A stretch of 11,985 bases of DNA, taken from an uncultured Prevotellaceae bacterium (GTDB lineage Bacteria; Bacteroidota; Bacteroidia; Bacteroidales; Bacteroidaceae). Below, in pieces: positions 6,022-11,985 of the stretch. The translations under genes were made by a program, and so were the position numbers. Within the stretch, counting starts at the first letter, position 1. The number at the start of each line of letters is the position of its first letter. The notes beneath the pieces are model-generated. The model was given only the letters and a program-made list of their open reading frames with translations, was not told the origin of the DNA and did no database searches. The stretch lies in assembly GCA_902803455.1 (NCBI GenBank), contig CADCQC010000014.1, positions 1-11,985 of the forward strand. The letters are read 5' to 3'.

Positions 6022-8922
6022 CTACTTTCTGAACAGGTCTTTCTCTTTCAGGAAGACGACTTTGCCGTATTTCTCCAATTCCTTGATGTTGAGTTTTTTC
6101 TTGCTGCCCACAATGCCTAAGACGCGGTGAGAGGCGTGATGCTTGAGATGGGCCTCGTAGAATTTCTTGACATCCTCAAACGAGGCGTTCCGGTAGAGGG
6201 CAGCCAAGCCGGTGTTTTTGTCACTGGAGAAGCCTTGGATCTTCTGTGAGGCGATGGCAGATCCGATTCCCCGGAAAGAGGGGAAATCATTGCTGAGATC
6301 ATTGATGATTTCCTGTCGGCAACTGTTGAAATTTTTCTCAACGCATGGCATATCGCTGAAGAGCGAGTCGATCAGGGTGATGGCACCCATGGCCTTGTCA
6401 CCCTGTGTTCCCGTCATAGTAATAAACCCAAGAGGTGAGTTGGGGTTTTTCTTATAGGATCTGCTCATCAGAGAACTGCCCGTGCTGTAGGCCATGGACC
6501 GGAATTCGCGCACTTCCTGGAAGAGCACCGACGACATGCCAGATCCGAAATACTGATCCAGAAGAATGGCCGGCACGCGCGCCTCCTGTGTGGACAAGGG
6601 TGGCAACTGGTCATAGGTGAGCAGGAGGGTCTGTCTGGACTTCGGCATGTCGTAGACATAGACCACCGGCTGGTCATAACCGATCACATCGTCGGCATAG
6701 TCCTTGTAGGGTGACTGACTGCGCTCCACGGGAAGGTTTTTCCTGATGGCGTCCGCCACCTCACGGCTGTCGAGCGTACCACTATAGACAACCGTGCAAT
6801 GAGCACTCCAGATATTCTTAAATGCGTCGATCAACTGCTCGCCCGTCAGTTGTTTGGCTTCTTTATAGGTCATGCGGTGCAGCATCCTTGAGTTGTCTCC
6901 ATACATGATTTTCTGCGACAGAGCAAACAGCACATCGGTATTATCCTCATCCAATCCTTTCTCCTCAGCTTTCAAGGCATCTTTCACATTTTTGAGGGCT
7001 TTCTCATTGGATTTGAGATGATGGATGAAATGACCTACCAGCGCCATCGTTGACAGGAAATGCTTGTCCACACCAGTGACCGTCATGGAGGTCGTCCTGC
7101 TGTTGCTGCTGAAACTCATCTCAGCCCCATAGCGCTGCAGGGCCATTCCTAATTGCTGCTTGGTCAGTGAATCGGTTCCGATGTTATTGAGCAGGGAGAC
7201 CACAGCATTCATCCTTGGGTCTGCTTTCTCACCTCGGTTATAACTGACAGTCAGGCTGAAGAGATCATTGACCGGGTTTTTCACCGTATAGAGGGTGGCC
7301 TGACCGCCGAGCGGGAGGGTCGTGGCATCACGGTCGAAATCGATGAGCCGCGGGTCGGCATCGTTCACGGGAATGGCGGCCATCCGCTTGGCATAGACCG
7401 ACTCCTCGTTTCTATTCTTGGGTTTCACAGGCGTATACCCAGGCTGCGAGATCTTGTCTTTCGGGGAATGGCCATATTTTTTCTTGAATCTCACGAATGG
7501 GGCATCATAATATCTCTTTGCCGCCGCTATGACATCTGCCTTGGTGATATGGCTGATGGCATTCACTTGATCGAGATAGTCTTGCCACCGGTGTCCCGAT
7601 GCCATGACCGTGACCATCTGCATGGCTCTCTCATCGATGGTTTCCAACTCGCTGTTGGCCTCTCTTGACAATTCCTGTTTAATAAACGCCACCTGCTCTT
7701 CGCTGAAGTCACCATCAATGACCCTCCTGACCTGAGCGAGGCAGGCGGCCTCTGCCTTTGCGGTCTTGGCAAGCAGGTTGGGCACCACCAACAAGACCGC
7801 CACGCCAGCATCATTGAGGCTGAGAGATGTGGCGACGGCCGCCAACAAGGCCCCCTCGTTCATCAGCGAGTCGAGCATACCGGCTTTCCCGTTGGATAAC
7901 AGATAAGACGCCACCTTCAAAGCATTGGCATCCTTCTCAAAATCGGTCGGTCCTTTGAAGGTGAGCACTTCCACATTCACCAGAGGTATCTGAACCTTGG
8001 CCTCCACCGTACGCTCCTGGATATCGGGCAAGGTGGAAACCACGCGAGTCGGCATGGTCCCTTGGGGAATACGTCCGAAAGTGCGCTCCAGGAGCGGCAT
8101 GACCTGGCTGGCATCAAAATCGCCGCAGAGCACCAGTCCCATATTGCATCCGACATAATATTTGTCGTAAAATTTCTTCATCTCCGACAGTTGAGGGTTC
8201 TTCAGGTTCTCGGTACTTCCGATGATGGGATAGGCATAGGGCTGGGTACCGAAAAGCTCTTTCATGATCTTCTCCCGCGCTCCTTCCAAGATGTTGTCGT
8301 CGCTGCGGTTTTTCTCCTCATACACGGTTTCCAACTCACCCTGAAACATCCTGAAGACAGGATTGATGAGCCTGTCGCTGTTGAGCCAGCACCAATGCTC
8401 CAGATACTGCGAGGTGAACACGTTGTGATAGAAGGTGAAATCATAAGAGGTACCGGCATTGAGCTGACTTCCTCCGTATTGTGAGATCAGGCTGTTGAAC
8501 TCATTGGGGATGGCGTACTCGCCTGCCTTCTGACTCAGACGGTTGATCTCTTTCTGAATGGCAGCGCGCTGCATGGCATCACTGGTGGCGGCCAACCGGT
8601 CGTAGCACCCGGCGATGGAGTCGAGCCATGGCTTCTCCTTCTCATAATCGACGGTACCGATCTCCTCGGTGCCCTTGAACATGATATGCTCAAAATAGTG
8701 GGCGATGCCCGTATTGGGACAATCTTTTCCTCCAGCATTGACCACCACCGCACCAAACACTTTGGGTTGTGAGTGATCTTCATTGAGCCAGATGTTCATC
8801 CCATTGCTCAACTTCAGTTCTTTGACCTCAAGTGCTTTAGGTGTCTGTGCCCCAATGAGACCTGTGGTCAGCGACAGGGCAACCAGCAAGAATGCCTTTT
8901 TGAAAAGAGACGACTCCATCAT
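6022..8922 (-). CDS. Secreted M16 family zinc metallopeptidase (insulinase/pitrilysin type)
   Basis: A 966-residue protein with a signal peptide (about 1-25, ending LIGAQ), so periplasmic or exported. The first M16 domain carries the inverted zinc motif H75-Y-F-E78-H79, with E78 the catalytic base. The third zinc ligand is probably E203 in ELETVYEEKN, with E196 as the supporting glutamate. The longer spacing between them reflects an inserted helical segment (about 92-145), which I recall in Bacteroidetes M16 proteins with the same EKPWLD...IPNEF stretch. The second half (about 528-960) is a non-catalytic M16 repeat with the substrate-binding pair R805/Y812 in GSGMSSVLFQEVRE...AYS. The two-domain length fits a single-chain peptidase forming a closed chamber that degrades peptides. 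Two adjacent ATGs (8922, 8919) are both possible; neither changes the signal peptide call. It appears to be monocistronic. Confidence 0.93.
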   Translation of the reverse strand: MMESSLFKKAFLLVALSLTTGLIGAQTPKALEVKELKLSNGMNIWLNEDHSQPKVFGAVVVNAGGKDCPNTGIAHYFEHIMFKGTEEIGTVDYEKEKPWLDSIAGCYDRLAATSDAMQRAAIQKEINRLSQKAGEYAIPNEFNSLISQYGGSQLNAGTSYDFTFYHNVFTSQYLEHWCWLNSDRLINPVFRMFQGELETVYEEKNRSDDNILEGAREKIMKELFGTQPYAYPIIGSTENLKNPQLSEMKKFYDKYYVGCNMGLVLCGDFDASQVMPLLERTFGRIPQGTMPTRVVSTLPDIQERTVEAKVQIPLVNVEVLTFKGPTDFEKDANALKVASYLLSNGKAGMLDSLMNEGALLAAVATSLSLNDAGVAVLLVVPNLLAKTAKAEAACLAQVRRVIDGDFSEEQVAFIKQELSREANSELETIDERAMQMVTVMASGHRWQDYLDQVNAISHITKADVIAAAKRYYDAPFVRFKKKYGHSPKDKISQPGYTPVKPKNRNEESVYAKRMAAIPVNDADPRLIDFDRDATTLPLGGQATLYTVKNPVNDLFSLTVSYNRGEKADPRMNAVVSLLNNIGTDSLTKQQLGMALQRYGAEMSFSSNSRTTSMTVTGVDKHFLSTMALVGHFIHHLKSNEKALKNVKDALKAEEKGLDEDNTDVLFALSQKIMYGDNSRMLHRMTYKEAKQLTGEQLIDAFKNIWSAHCTVVYSGTLDSREVADAIRKNLPVERSQSPYKDYADDVIGYDQPVVYVYDMPKSRQTLLLTYDQLPPLSTQEARVPAILLDQYFGSGMSSVLFQEVREFRSMAYSTGSSLMSRSYKKNPNSPLGFITMTGTQGDKAMGAITLIDSLFSDMPCVEKNFNSCRQEIINDLSNDFPSFRGIGSAIASQKIQGFSSDKNTGLAALYRNASFEDVKKFYEAHLKHHASHRVLGIVGSKKKLNIKELEKYGKVVFLKEKDLFRK

Positions 8923-8975
8923 ATTTATATTTTTATACCTTTACTTTTTTAATAATCAACCGATAATTCTGGCGG

Positions 8976-9007
8976 CTAAAGTAGAGAAAAAAACTGAAAA
9001 GGCCAAA
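8976..9007 (-). promoter_or_regulatory. Candidate promoter for the M16 peptidase gene
   Basis: On the minus strand, TTTG (9007-9004), a 20-bp spacer, and TACTTTAG (8983-8976) match the Bacteroidetes promoter with one mismatch in the -7 box (TTAG for TTTG). The predicted start is near 8969, leaving a leader of about 45 nt before the ATG at 8922. Confidence 0.5.
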
Positions 9008-9018
9008 TAGTTCTGTTA

Positions 9019-9026
9019 TATTTTTG
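9019..9026 (+). promoter_or_regulatory. Candidate -7 box for the lipoprotein gene
   Basis: TATTTTTG matches TAnnTTTG and lies 39 bp before the ATG at 9066. I see no good -33 element at the right distance; CTG at 8994-8996 is the nearest. The region is very AT-rich, so a chance match is possible. Confidence 0.35.
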
Positions 9027-9065
9027 ATTTTGTATTACCATTGCATCCAACTTTTCAAATAACAA

Positions 9066-9488
9066 ATGAAACAGACTAAACTATGGATGCTCGCCACCAT
9101 CCTTACATTTTGTGGCGCAATGGCTGTGTCGCTCACATCATGCGACAAAGATGACGACACAGATAAGTATGAGGGTCCTGGGCCTTTGGCCGGGATGCTG
9201 AAAGGAACATGGTATAGCATCTATGATGCCAACGGCACTGCCCAAAGGGAAGATGCCAGGAATGAAACAGTGGACTACTGCATCGTCATAGATGTATATA
9301 ACTTCGATGAGAAGGGAACAGGCACCTTCCAACGCTGCTTCTTCGACGAAGAAGCCAGTCCCGAACTGGTGCAAGGCATTTTGGGTTATGGCCCCTTTGG
9401 GTACAAGACTACTGGGGAAAGCGGAATCGTGACGGCAAAGACGATGCTGTCCTCCGCATGCTGGAAGCTGCCGCAAAGCGAGACATGA
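9066..9488 (+). CDS. Lipoprotein, N-terminal part of a frame-disrupted gene
   Basis: The ORF encodes 140 residues. Residues 1-25 are a lipoprotein signal peptide ending LTSC, with C26 the lipidated cysteine. The following DKDDDTD is an acidic stretch like the surface-export signals of Bacteroidetes lipoproteins. The mature part (GTWYSIYDANGTA..., about residues 47-105) reads like a small beta-rich, lipocalin-style Bacteroidetes lipoprotein, but I cannot name the family with certainty. After about residue 110 the reading becomes less protein-like and ends SSACWKLPQSET. Coding potential continues at once in the -1 frame (9458-9748). A single-base loss between roughly 9380 and 9485, for example in one of the CCCC, GGGG or AAA runs, would explain this. 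The stop TGA (9486-9488) overlaps an ATG (9485-9487). The protein is therefore either truncated, a sequencing artefact, or split into two coupled cistrons. Confidence 0.7.
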   Translation: MKQTKLWMLATILTFCGAMAVSLTSCDKDDDTDKYEGPGPLAGMLKGTWYSIYDANGTAQREDARNETVDYCIVIDVYNFDEKGTGTFQRCFFDEEASPELVQGILGYGPFGYKTTGESGIVTAKTMLSSACWKLPQSET

Positions 9489-9748
9489 CGGTTGCCACAC
9501 CAGCATGGGTTATCAACTACCCCTCTGCCTATTTCAGCATTCTGCCGTTCTCTGATGACTACCGAGAAAATGCCACCTTTGCCAATGTGGTGACCATCAA
9601 CTGGTTATCTAACCACACCGGTTCGGTAGGCATCATCTACATGGACTTCGCAGGAATGGACATGAGTCCCAACTACACAGGTAAGGAAATCTATGAGACA
9701 GCCGGCATGAAGCTTGTTGACAGTGTCATCAAGCAGAACTGGAAATGA
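9458..9748 (+). CDS. C-terminal part of the frame-disrupted lipoprotein gene
   Basis: The frame encodes up to 96 residues from ATG 9458, or 87 from ATG 9485, which overlaps the upstream stop as ATGA. It has no signal peptide. It contains plausible protein sequence such as WVINYPSAYFSILPF, NVVTINWLSNHTGSVGIIYMDFAG and a lysine-rich end, KQNWK. The composition (aromatic, beta-like, small domain end) suits the missing C-terminal half of the upstream lipoprotein better than an independent cytosolic protein. The frame stays open upstream of 9458, so the original crossover point cannot be fixed. It is 24 bp from the stop of the convergent gene. I treat it as one broken gene, 9066-9748, unless re-translation at the ATGA is shown. 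Confidence 0.55.
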   Translation: MLEAAAKRDMTVATPAWVINYPSAYFSILPFSDDYRENATFANVVTINWLSNHTGSVGIIYMDFAGMDMSPNYTGKEIYETAGMKLVDSVIKQNWK

Positions 9749-9772
9749 TGTCTTGAACTATCTTGCCAAGAT

Positions 9773-10477
9773 TTACTCAAGTCCTTTCCACTGCCCTTTG
9801 ATCTGTTTGCACTGTGTGTAGAGAGAAGGGCAGTTGAAAACCTGGTGCAGCTGACTGCCGGGTTGCAGGATGACCTCCACCTGCCGCTGTTCGGTGTCCC
9901 ACCCCTTACCCATGACATATAGATAGACCACACGGCCAGTACCAGCAAACTGCAGCTCCTGATGTTTGTTGATACTGGCCTTCATCTCCACGGTATAAGG
10001 GCACTGTGGGGCATAACCGTTGTCTGGCGTAGCCCCCTTGAGTACGGCTGCCGGCAGATAGGGCTGCAAGTAAGGATCATTGGCTGGCGCAAACTTTGCC
10101 GGTCCAAATTTAGTGTTGAGGATAGACGTGACAGCGTTGACATTCGAGGGATAGCACAACAGTTGCAGGCATTGAAGCCCCATCACCCTGTCACGCCGAT
10201 ACAGTTCCATGGCCATGGGCATCATGGCTGCAGCACCATGGGGTGTCTTGCCCAGAAACTGGGTATAGACGGCCTCAAACTCGGTATAGTCGGCGGGGAT
10301 GTTGGTGAAAGTCACCTTGCCCGTGGCGTTGGCATTATATGTCTCGGCATTGAGCGTTCCGCTCATCGTATAGGTATGCGACCCGTAGGTGAACGTCATT
10401 TGCTTGTCTTGGGCATCAGCCGTCTGGCCTAAAAACGATAACATCATTCCTGCAATCATAGTAAAAAATCTGTTCAT
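9773..10477 (-). CDS. Secreted protein of unknown function (possibly DUF6935-type)
   Basis: A 234-residue protein with a signal peptide (about 1-22, ending TADAQ). The mature part has an N-terminal beta-like segment (MTFTYGSHTYTMSGTLNAE), then a central helical region with EFEAVYTQFLGKTPHGAAAM and MELYRRDRVMGLQCLQLLCYP (about 66-108). This central region resembles a Bacteroidetes-restricted family that I recall as DUF6935, but that link is from memory. The C-terminal half has VYLYVMGKGWDTEQRQVEVILQ-like strands. Cysteines at about 103, 108, 159 and later could form disulphides in the periplasm. No catalytic signature is seen. It is convergent with the lipoprotein gene and divergent from the repeat protein; its leader holds a 15-bp tandem repeat and its promoter -7 box is clear. 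Confidence 0.85.
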   Translation of the reverse strand: MNRFFTMIAGMMLSFLGQTADAQDKQMTFTYGSHTYTMSGTLNAETYNANATGKVTFTNIPADYTEFEAVYTQFLGKTPHGAAAMMPMAMELYRRDRVMGLQCLQLLCYPSNVNAVTSILNTKFGPAKFAPANDPYLQPYLPAAVLKGATPDNGYAPQCPYTVEMKASINKHQELQFAGTGRVVYLYVMGKGWDTEQRQVEVILQPGSQLHQVFNCPSLYTQCKQIKGQWKGLE

Positions 10478-10490
10478 TTTCTTGTTTTGT

Positions 10491-10530
10491 CGTGTTTCAA
10501 TTCGCCGTGTTTCAATTCGCCGTGTTTCAA
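10491..10530. repeat. 15-bp tandem repeat, 2.7 copies, in a 5' leader
   Basis: CGTGTTTCAATTCGC occurs at 10491-10505 and 10506-10520, then CGTGTTTCAA at 10521-10530, with no mismatch. It lies between the predicted promoter (-7 at 10570-10577) and the start codon (10477) of the minus-strand secreted protein, so it would be transcribed as part of that leader. The unit is not a CRISPR repeat because there are no spacers. The perfect identity suggests recent slippage. Confidence 0.85.
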
Positions 10531-10538
10531 ATAGTATA

Positions 10539-10560
10539 CCTGAAATCTGCTGACTTCAGG
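10539..10560 (-). promoter_or_regulatory. Short inverted repeat at the start of the leader
   Basis: CCTGAA (10539-10544) and TTCAGG (10555-10560) form a 6-bp stem with a 10-nt loop, close to the predicted transcription start (about 10563) of the minus-strand gene. It could be a 5' stem-loop stabilising the mRNA. A short stem like this can arise by chance. Confidence 0.25.
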
Positions 10561-10569
10561 ATGCTGTTG

Positions 10570-10602
10570 CAAAGTTAGCGATTTGTTTTGATTGACCTCA
10601 CA
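10570..10602 (-). promoter_or_regulatory. Candidate promoter for the 234-aa secreted protein
   Basis: On the minus strand 10577-10570 is TAACTTTG, an exact -7 match. TGTG (10602-10599) lies 21 bp upstream as an imperfect -33 element. The predicted start near 10563 gives a leader of about 85 nt that includes the 15-bp tandem repeat. Confidence 0.55.
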
Positions 10603-10694
10603 TCATGATGATTTTTTTGGGGGCATGGTTCAAAATCTCCTTCCCCCTGACAACTTGCTCAAACTGATGAGGAAACAACAATAATGGTGAAAAA

Positions 10695-10716
10695 ATAACA
10701 AAGATACCATTGTTAT
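10695..10716. promoter_or_regulatory. 7-bp inverted repeat overlapping a -33 element, candidate operator
   Basis: ATAACAA (10695-10701) and TTGTTAT (10710-10716) are perfect inverted arms separated by 8 bp. The right arm overlaps the -33 TTG (10710-10712) of the promoter for the repeat surface protein, a position suited to a repressor or activator site. The sequence is AT-rich and short, so a chance dyad cannot be excluded. Confidence 0.3.
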
Positions 10717-10739
10717 ACAGTTTGGTTTTCCTAAATTTG
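10710..10739 (+). promoter_or_regulatory. Bacteroidetes-type promoter for the repeat surface protein
   Basis: TTG at 10710-10712, a 19-bp spacer and TAAATTTG at 10732-10739 match the Bacteroidetes consensus. The predicted start is near 10746, about 24 nt before the ATG at 10770. The remaining intergenic sequence (10603-10694) shows no further gene. Confidence 0.65.
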
Positions 10740-10769
10740 CAACCTAAATGTTAATCAAACTATGCATAA

Positions 10770-11985
10770 ATGAAAAAACTATTTCTATTTCTCACATTGG
10801 TGTTCGTGGCATTCACGGGCAATGCGCAAAACATCTCTGTTCAAAACAATTCTCGTGGTCTGTCATCTTCAAATTTGAAAGGTGACATGAACGATGACGG
10901 CCTATTGGACGTCACAGACATCATGATTATTGTCGACAAGATTCTTTCTAATGAAAACACATCTGCTGAGCAACAAAGCTATCTCACCTGCCCTGACGAC
11001 CACCACCCGCATATGATTGACCTTGGTCTGCCCTCTGGCACGAAATGGGCTTGCTGCAACGTAGGTGCAAACAAGCCCGAAGCCTATGGCGGCTACTACG
11101 CCTGGGGAGAAACTAAAGAAAAAGAAGTGTATAATCACGTAAACTACCTATATTATTCAGGAGATGATAATGACGGTGATGGATGGTATGACCAAAATGT
11201 TCAATATCAAGATATCGGCAGCGACATCGCCGGCACAGAATACGATGTGGCTCACGTGAAATGGGGCGGCTCTTGGGTGATGCCTTCGTTTGACCAAATT
11301 GTCGAATTGGTAAATAGCTGTACTTCTGAACCTACAAGTCTCAACGGGGTATATGGGAGACTGTTCACCGGACCAAATGGTGGAGTAATCTTTATGCCTC
11401 ATGCTGGACGCTATAGTGGTTCATTCTTATATGGTGTTGGCAATGGCGGAGTAGGAAATTATTGGTCTGGCATGCATAACAACTCCATCGACAACCGTGC
11501 TATTGTCCTCTATTTCAATAACCAAGAGGTATATAGATATAGTAGTGAACAATTCGAGGGAAATACCGTACGTCCTGTATGTGTAATAAACACGCCCCAA
11601 CCTCTTTCACTATCGATGAGCAGCGTGGAGCTCAATATTGGTGAGACAGCTATCGTGGAGATCACCGCGGGCAACGGCTCTTATCAAGTAAGCTGTTCTG
11701 CCACTAATATGGCAACGGCCTCCTTGTCGGGTAACGCCATCACCATCACAGGTGTAGCTCCAGGTACGGCTGTAGTGAAAGTAACGGACACGGCAACGGA
11801 CAAATCCCAAGATATCAGCGTAACTGTTACAAAAAAGCAAGCCTATCTCACCTGCCCTGATGATCATCATCCACACCTTATCGACCTCGGACTGCCTTCC
11901 GGCACGAAGTGGGCCTGCTGCAACGTGGGGGCCGCTTCGCCCGAAGCCTATGGCGGCTACTACGCCTGGGGAGAAACTAAAGAAA
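10770..11985 (+). CDS. Modular repeat surface protein (dockerin-like, FISUMP and BIG2 modules), partial
   Basis: The frame is open from ATG 10770 to the window end (405 codons, no stop), so the gene is cut by the edge. Residues 1-20 are a signal peptide (MKKLFLFLTLVFVAFTGNAQ). Residues 38-59 form one dockerin-like calcium loop, GDMNDDGLLDVTD, with ligands at about D39, N41, D43, D47 and D50, followed by a helix. A FISUMP-type domain (Fibrobacter succinogenes major paralogous family) spans about 70-275, marked by HMIDLGLPSGTKWACCNVG, YGGYYAWGETKE and, near the end, GNTVRPVCV. A BIG2-like Ig domain follows (about 278-355, LSLSMSSVELNIGETA to GVAPGTAVVKVT). A second FISUMP copy starts at about 357, exactly 288 codons after the first. 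Function is probably surface binding or adhesion; no enzyme motif is seen. The start follows a good promoter by about 24 nt. Confidence 0.85.
   Translation, partial: MKKLFLFLTLVFVAFTGNAQNISVQNNSRGLSSSNLKGDMNDDGLLDVTDIMIIVDKILSNENTSAEQQSYLTCPDDHHPHMIDLGLPSGTKWACCNVGANKPEAYGGYYAWGETKEKEVYNHVNYLYYSGDDNDGDGWYDQNVQYQDIGSDIAGTEYDVAHVKWGGSWVMPSFDQIVELVNSCTSEPTSLNGVYGRLFTGPNGGVIFMPHAGRYSGSFLYGVGNGGVGNYWSGMHNNSIDNRAIVLYFNNQEVYRYSSEQFEGNTVRPVCVINTPQPLSLSMSSVELNIGETAIVEITAGNGSYQVSCSATNMATASLSGNAITITGVAPGTAVVKVTDTATDKSQDISVTVTKKQAYLTCPDDHHPHLIDLGLPSGTKWACCNVGAASPEAYGGYYAWGETKE
10979..11121 (+). repeat. In-frame long repeat, copy 1 (period 864 nt)
   Basis: This segment encodes the start of the first FISUMP domain and is repeated at 11843-11985 without any insertion or deletion. 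Identity is perfect over 10979-10996 (18 nt) and 11076-11121 (46 nt), but there are 23 differences in the 79 nt between. Of the altered codons 16 are synonymous and only 3 change the residue. Confidence 0.9.
11843..11985 (+). repeat. In-frame long repeat, copy 2 (cut by the window end)
   Basis: Second copy of the FISUMP-start segment, offset by exactly 864 nt from 10979-11121. The identical block at 11940-11985 reaches the last base of the window, so its true length is unknown. The protein copies differ at only a few places, such as S/A before YLTCPDDHHPH, M/L in it, and NK/AS before PEAYGG. Confidence 0.9.

Noticed and set aside
8062..8484. 140-codon plus-strand frame within the M16 gene
   Set aside because: Antisense shadow; the minus-strand frame contains conserved M16 motifs throughout this region.
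6022..8922. Unusual 124-residue gap between the HxxEH motif and the third zinc ligand of the M16 peptidase
   Set aside because: The inserted EKPWLD...IPNEF segment is, as far as I recall, normal for the Bacteroidetes subgroup of M16 proteins, so it is not novel.
9414..9420. GGGGAAA as a programmed -1 frameshift site in the lipoprotein gene
   Set aside because: The reading-frame phase does not give the X-XXY-YYZ pattern, and I saw no downstream stimulatory structure.
9751..9772. TCTTG...CAAGA dyad in the 24-bp gap between the convergent lipoprotein and 234-aa genes as a terminator
   Set aside because: The stem is only 5 bp with a long loop, and the alternative 13-bp palindrome leaves no loop; neither is convincing.
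10491..10530. Possible CRISPR array (GTTTCAAT resembles the ends of some CRISPR repeats)
   Set aside because: The period is only 15 bp, there are no spacers, and no cas gene is in the window.

Overview
The window looks like a chromosomal segment of a Bacteroidota bacterium, most likely Prevotellaceae (Prevotella/Segatella-like). Three things point there. Start sites lack Shine-Dalgarno sequences but carry good matches to the Bacteroidetes promoter (TTTG/TTG, 19-21 bp, TAnnTTTG). Most products are exported. The protein types are typical of the group: an acidic-tailed lipoprotein, a T9SS-like C-terminal signature, a Bacteroidetes-style M16 peptidase, and FISUMP-type paralogous repeats. No rRNA, tRNA, CRISPR array, transposase or phage gene is visible.

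Layout, left to right. Positions 1-93 are a GC-rich stretch with imperfect direct repeats. A minus-strand membrane-anchored metallophosphoesterase (94-1185) follows, then a perfect 12-bp hairpin (1222-1251). Next is a minus-strand pair: a 1084-residue secreted multi-module surface protein (1479-4733), and 25 nt downstream a 57-residue acidic small ORF (1280-1453). A divergent promoter region (4734-4971) also serves a plus-strand GT2 glycosyltransferase of the GtrB/ArnC/DPM1 type (4972-5928). That gene converges, across a 9-bp hairpin, on a minus-strand two-domain M16 zinc peptidase (6022-8922). A lipoprotein gene on the plus strand (9066-9748) is split by a frame change into two ORFs that overlap as ATGA. 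It converges on a minus-strand secreted protein of unknown function (9773-10477), whose leader carries a 15-bp tandem repeat.

The right edge (10770-11985) is an open reading frame with no stop inside the window. It has a signal peptide, one dockerin-like calcium loop, a FISUMP-type domain, a BIG2-like Ig domain, and then a second FISUMP copy exactly 864 nt (288 codons) after the first. It is the start of a modular repeat surface protein. The two copies show an abrupt mosaic of dense synonymous divergence next to a 46-nt block of perfect identity, which suggests gene conversion or recombination between repeats.

Functionally the window is mostly cell-envelope and secreted proteins, each apparently with its own promoter. 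The only clear co-transcribed pair is the 1084-residue surface protein with its small acidic ORF. I see no strong evidence for a complete new multi-gene system. The features most worth following are the small ORF, the broken lipoprotein, the repeat-bearing leader and the recombining repeat protein.
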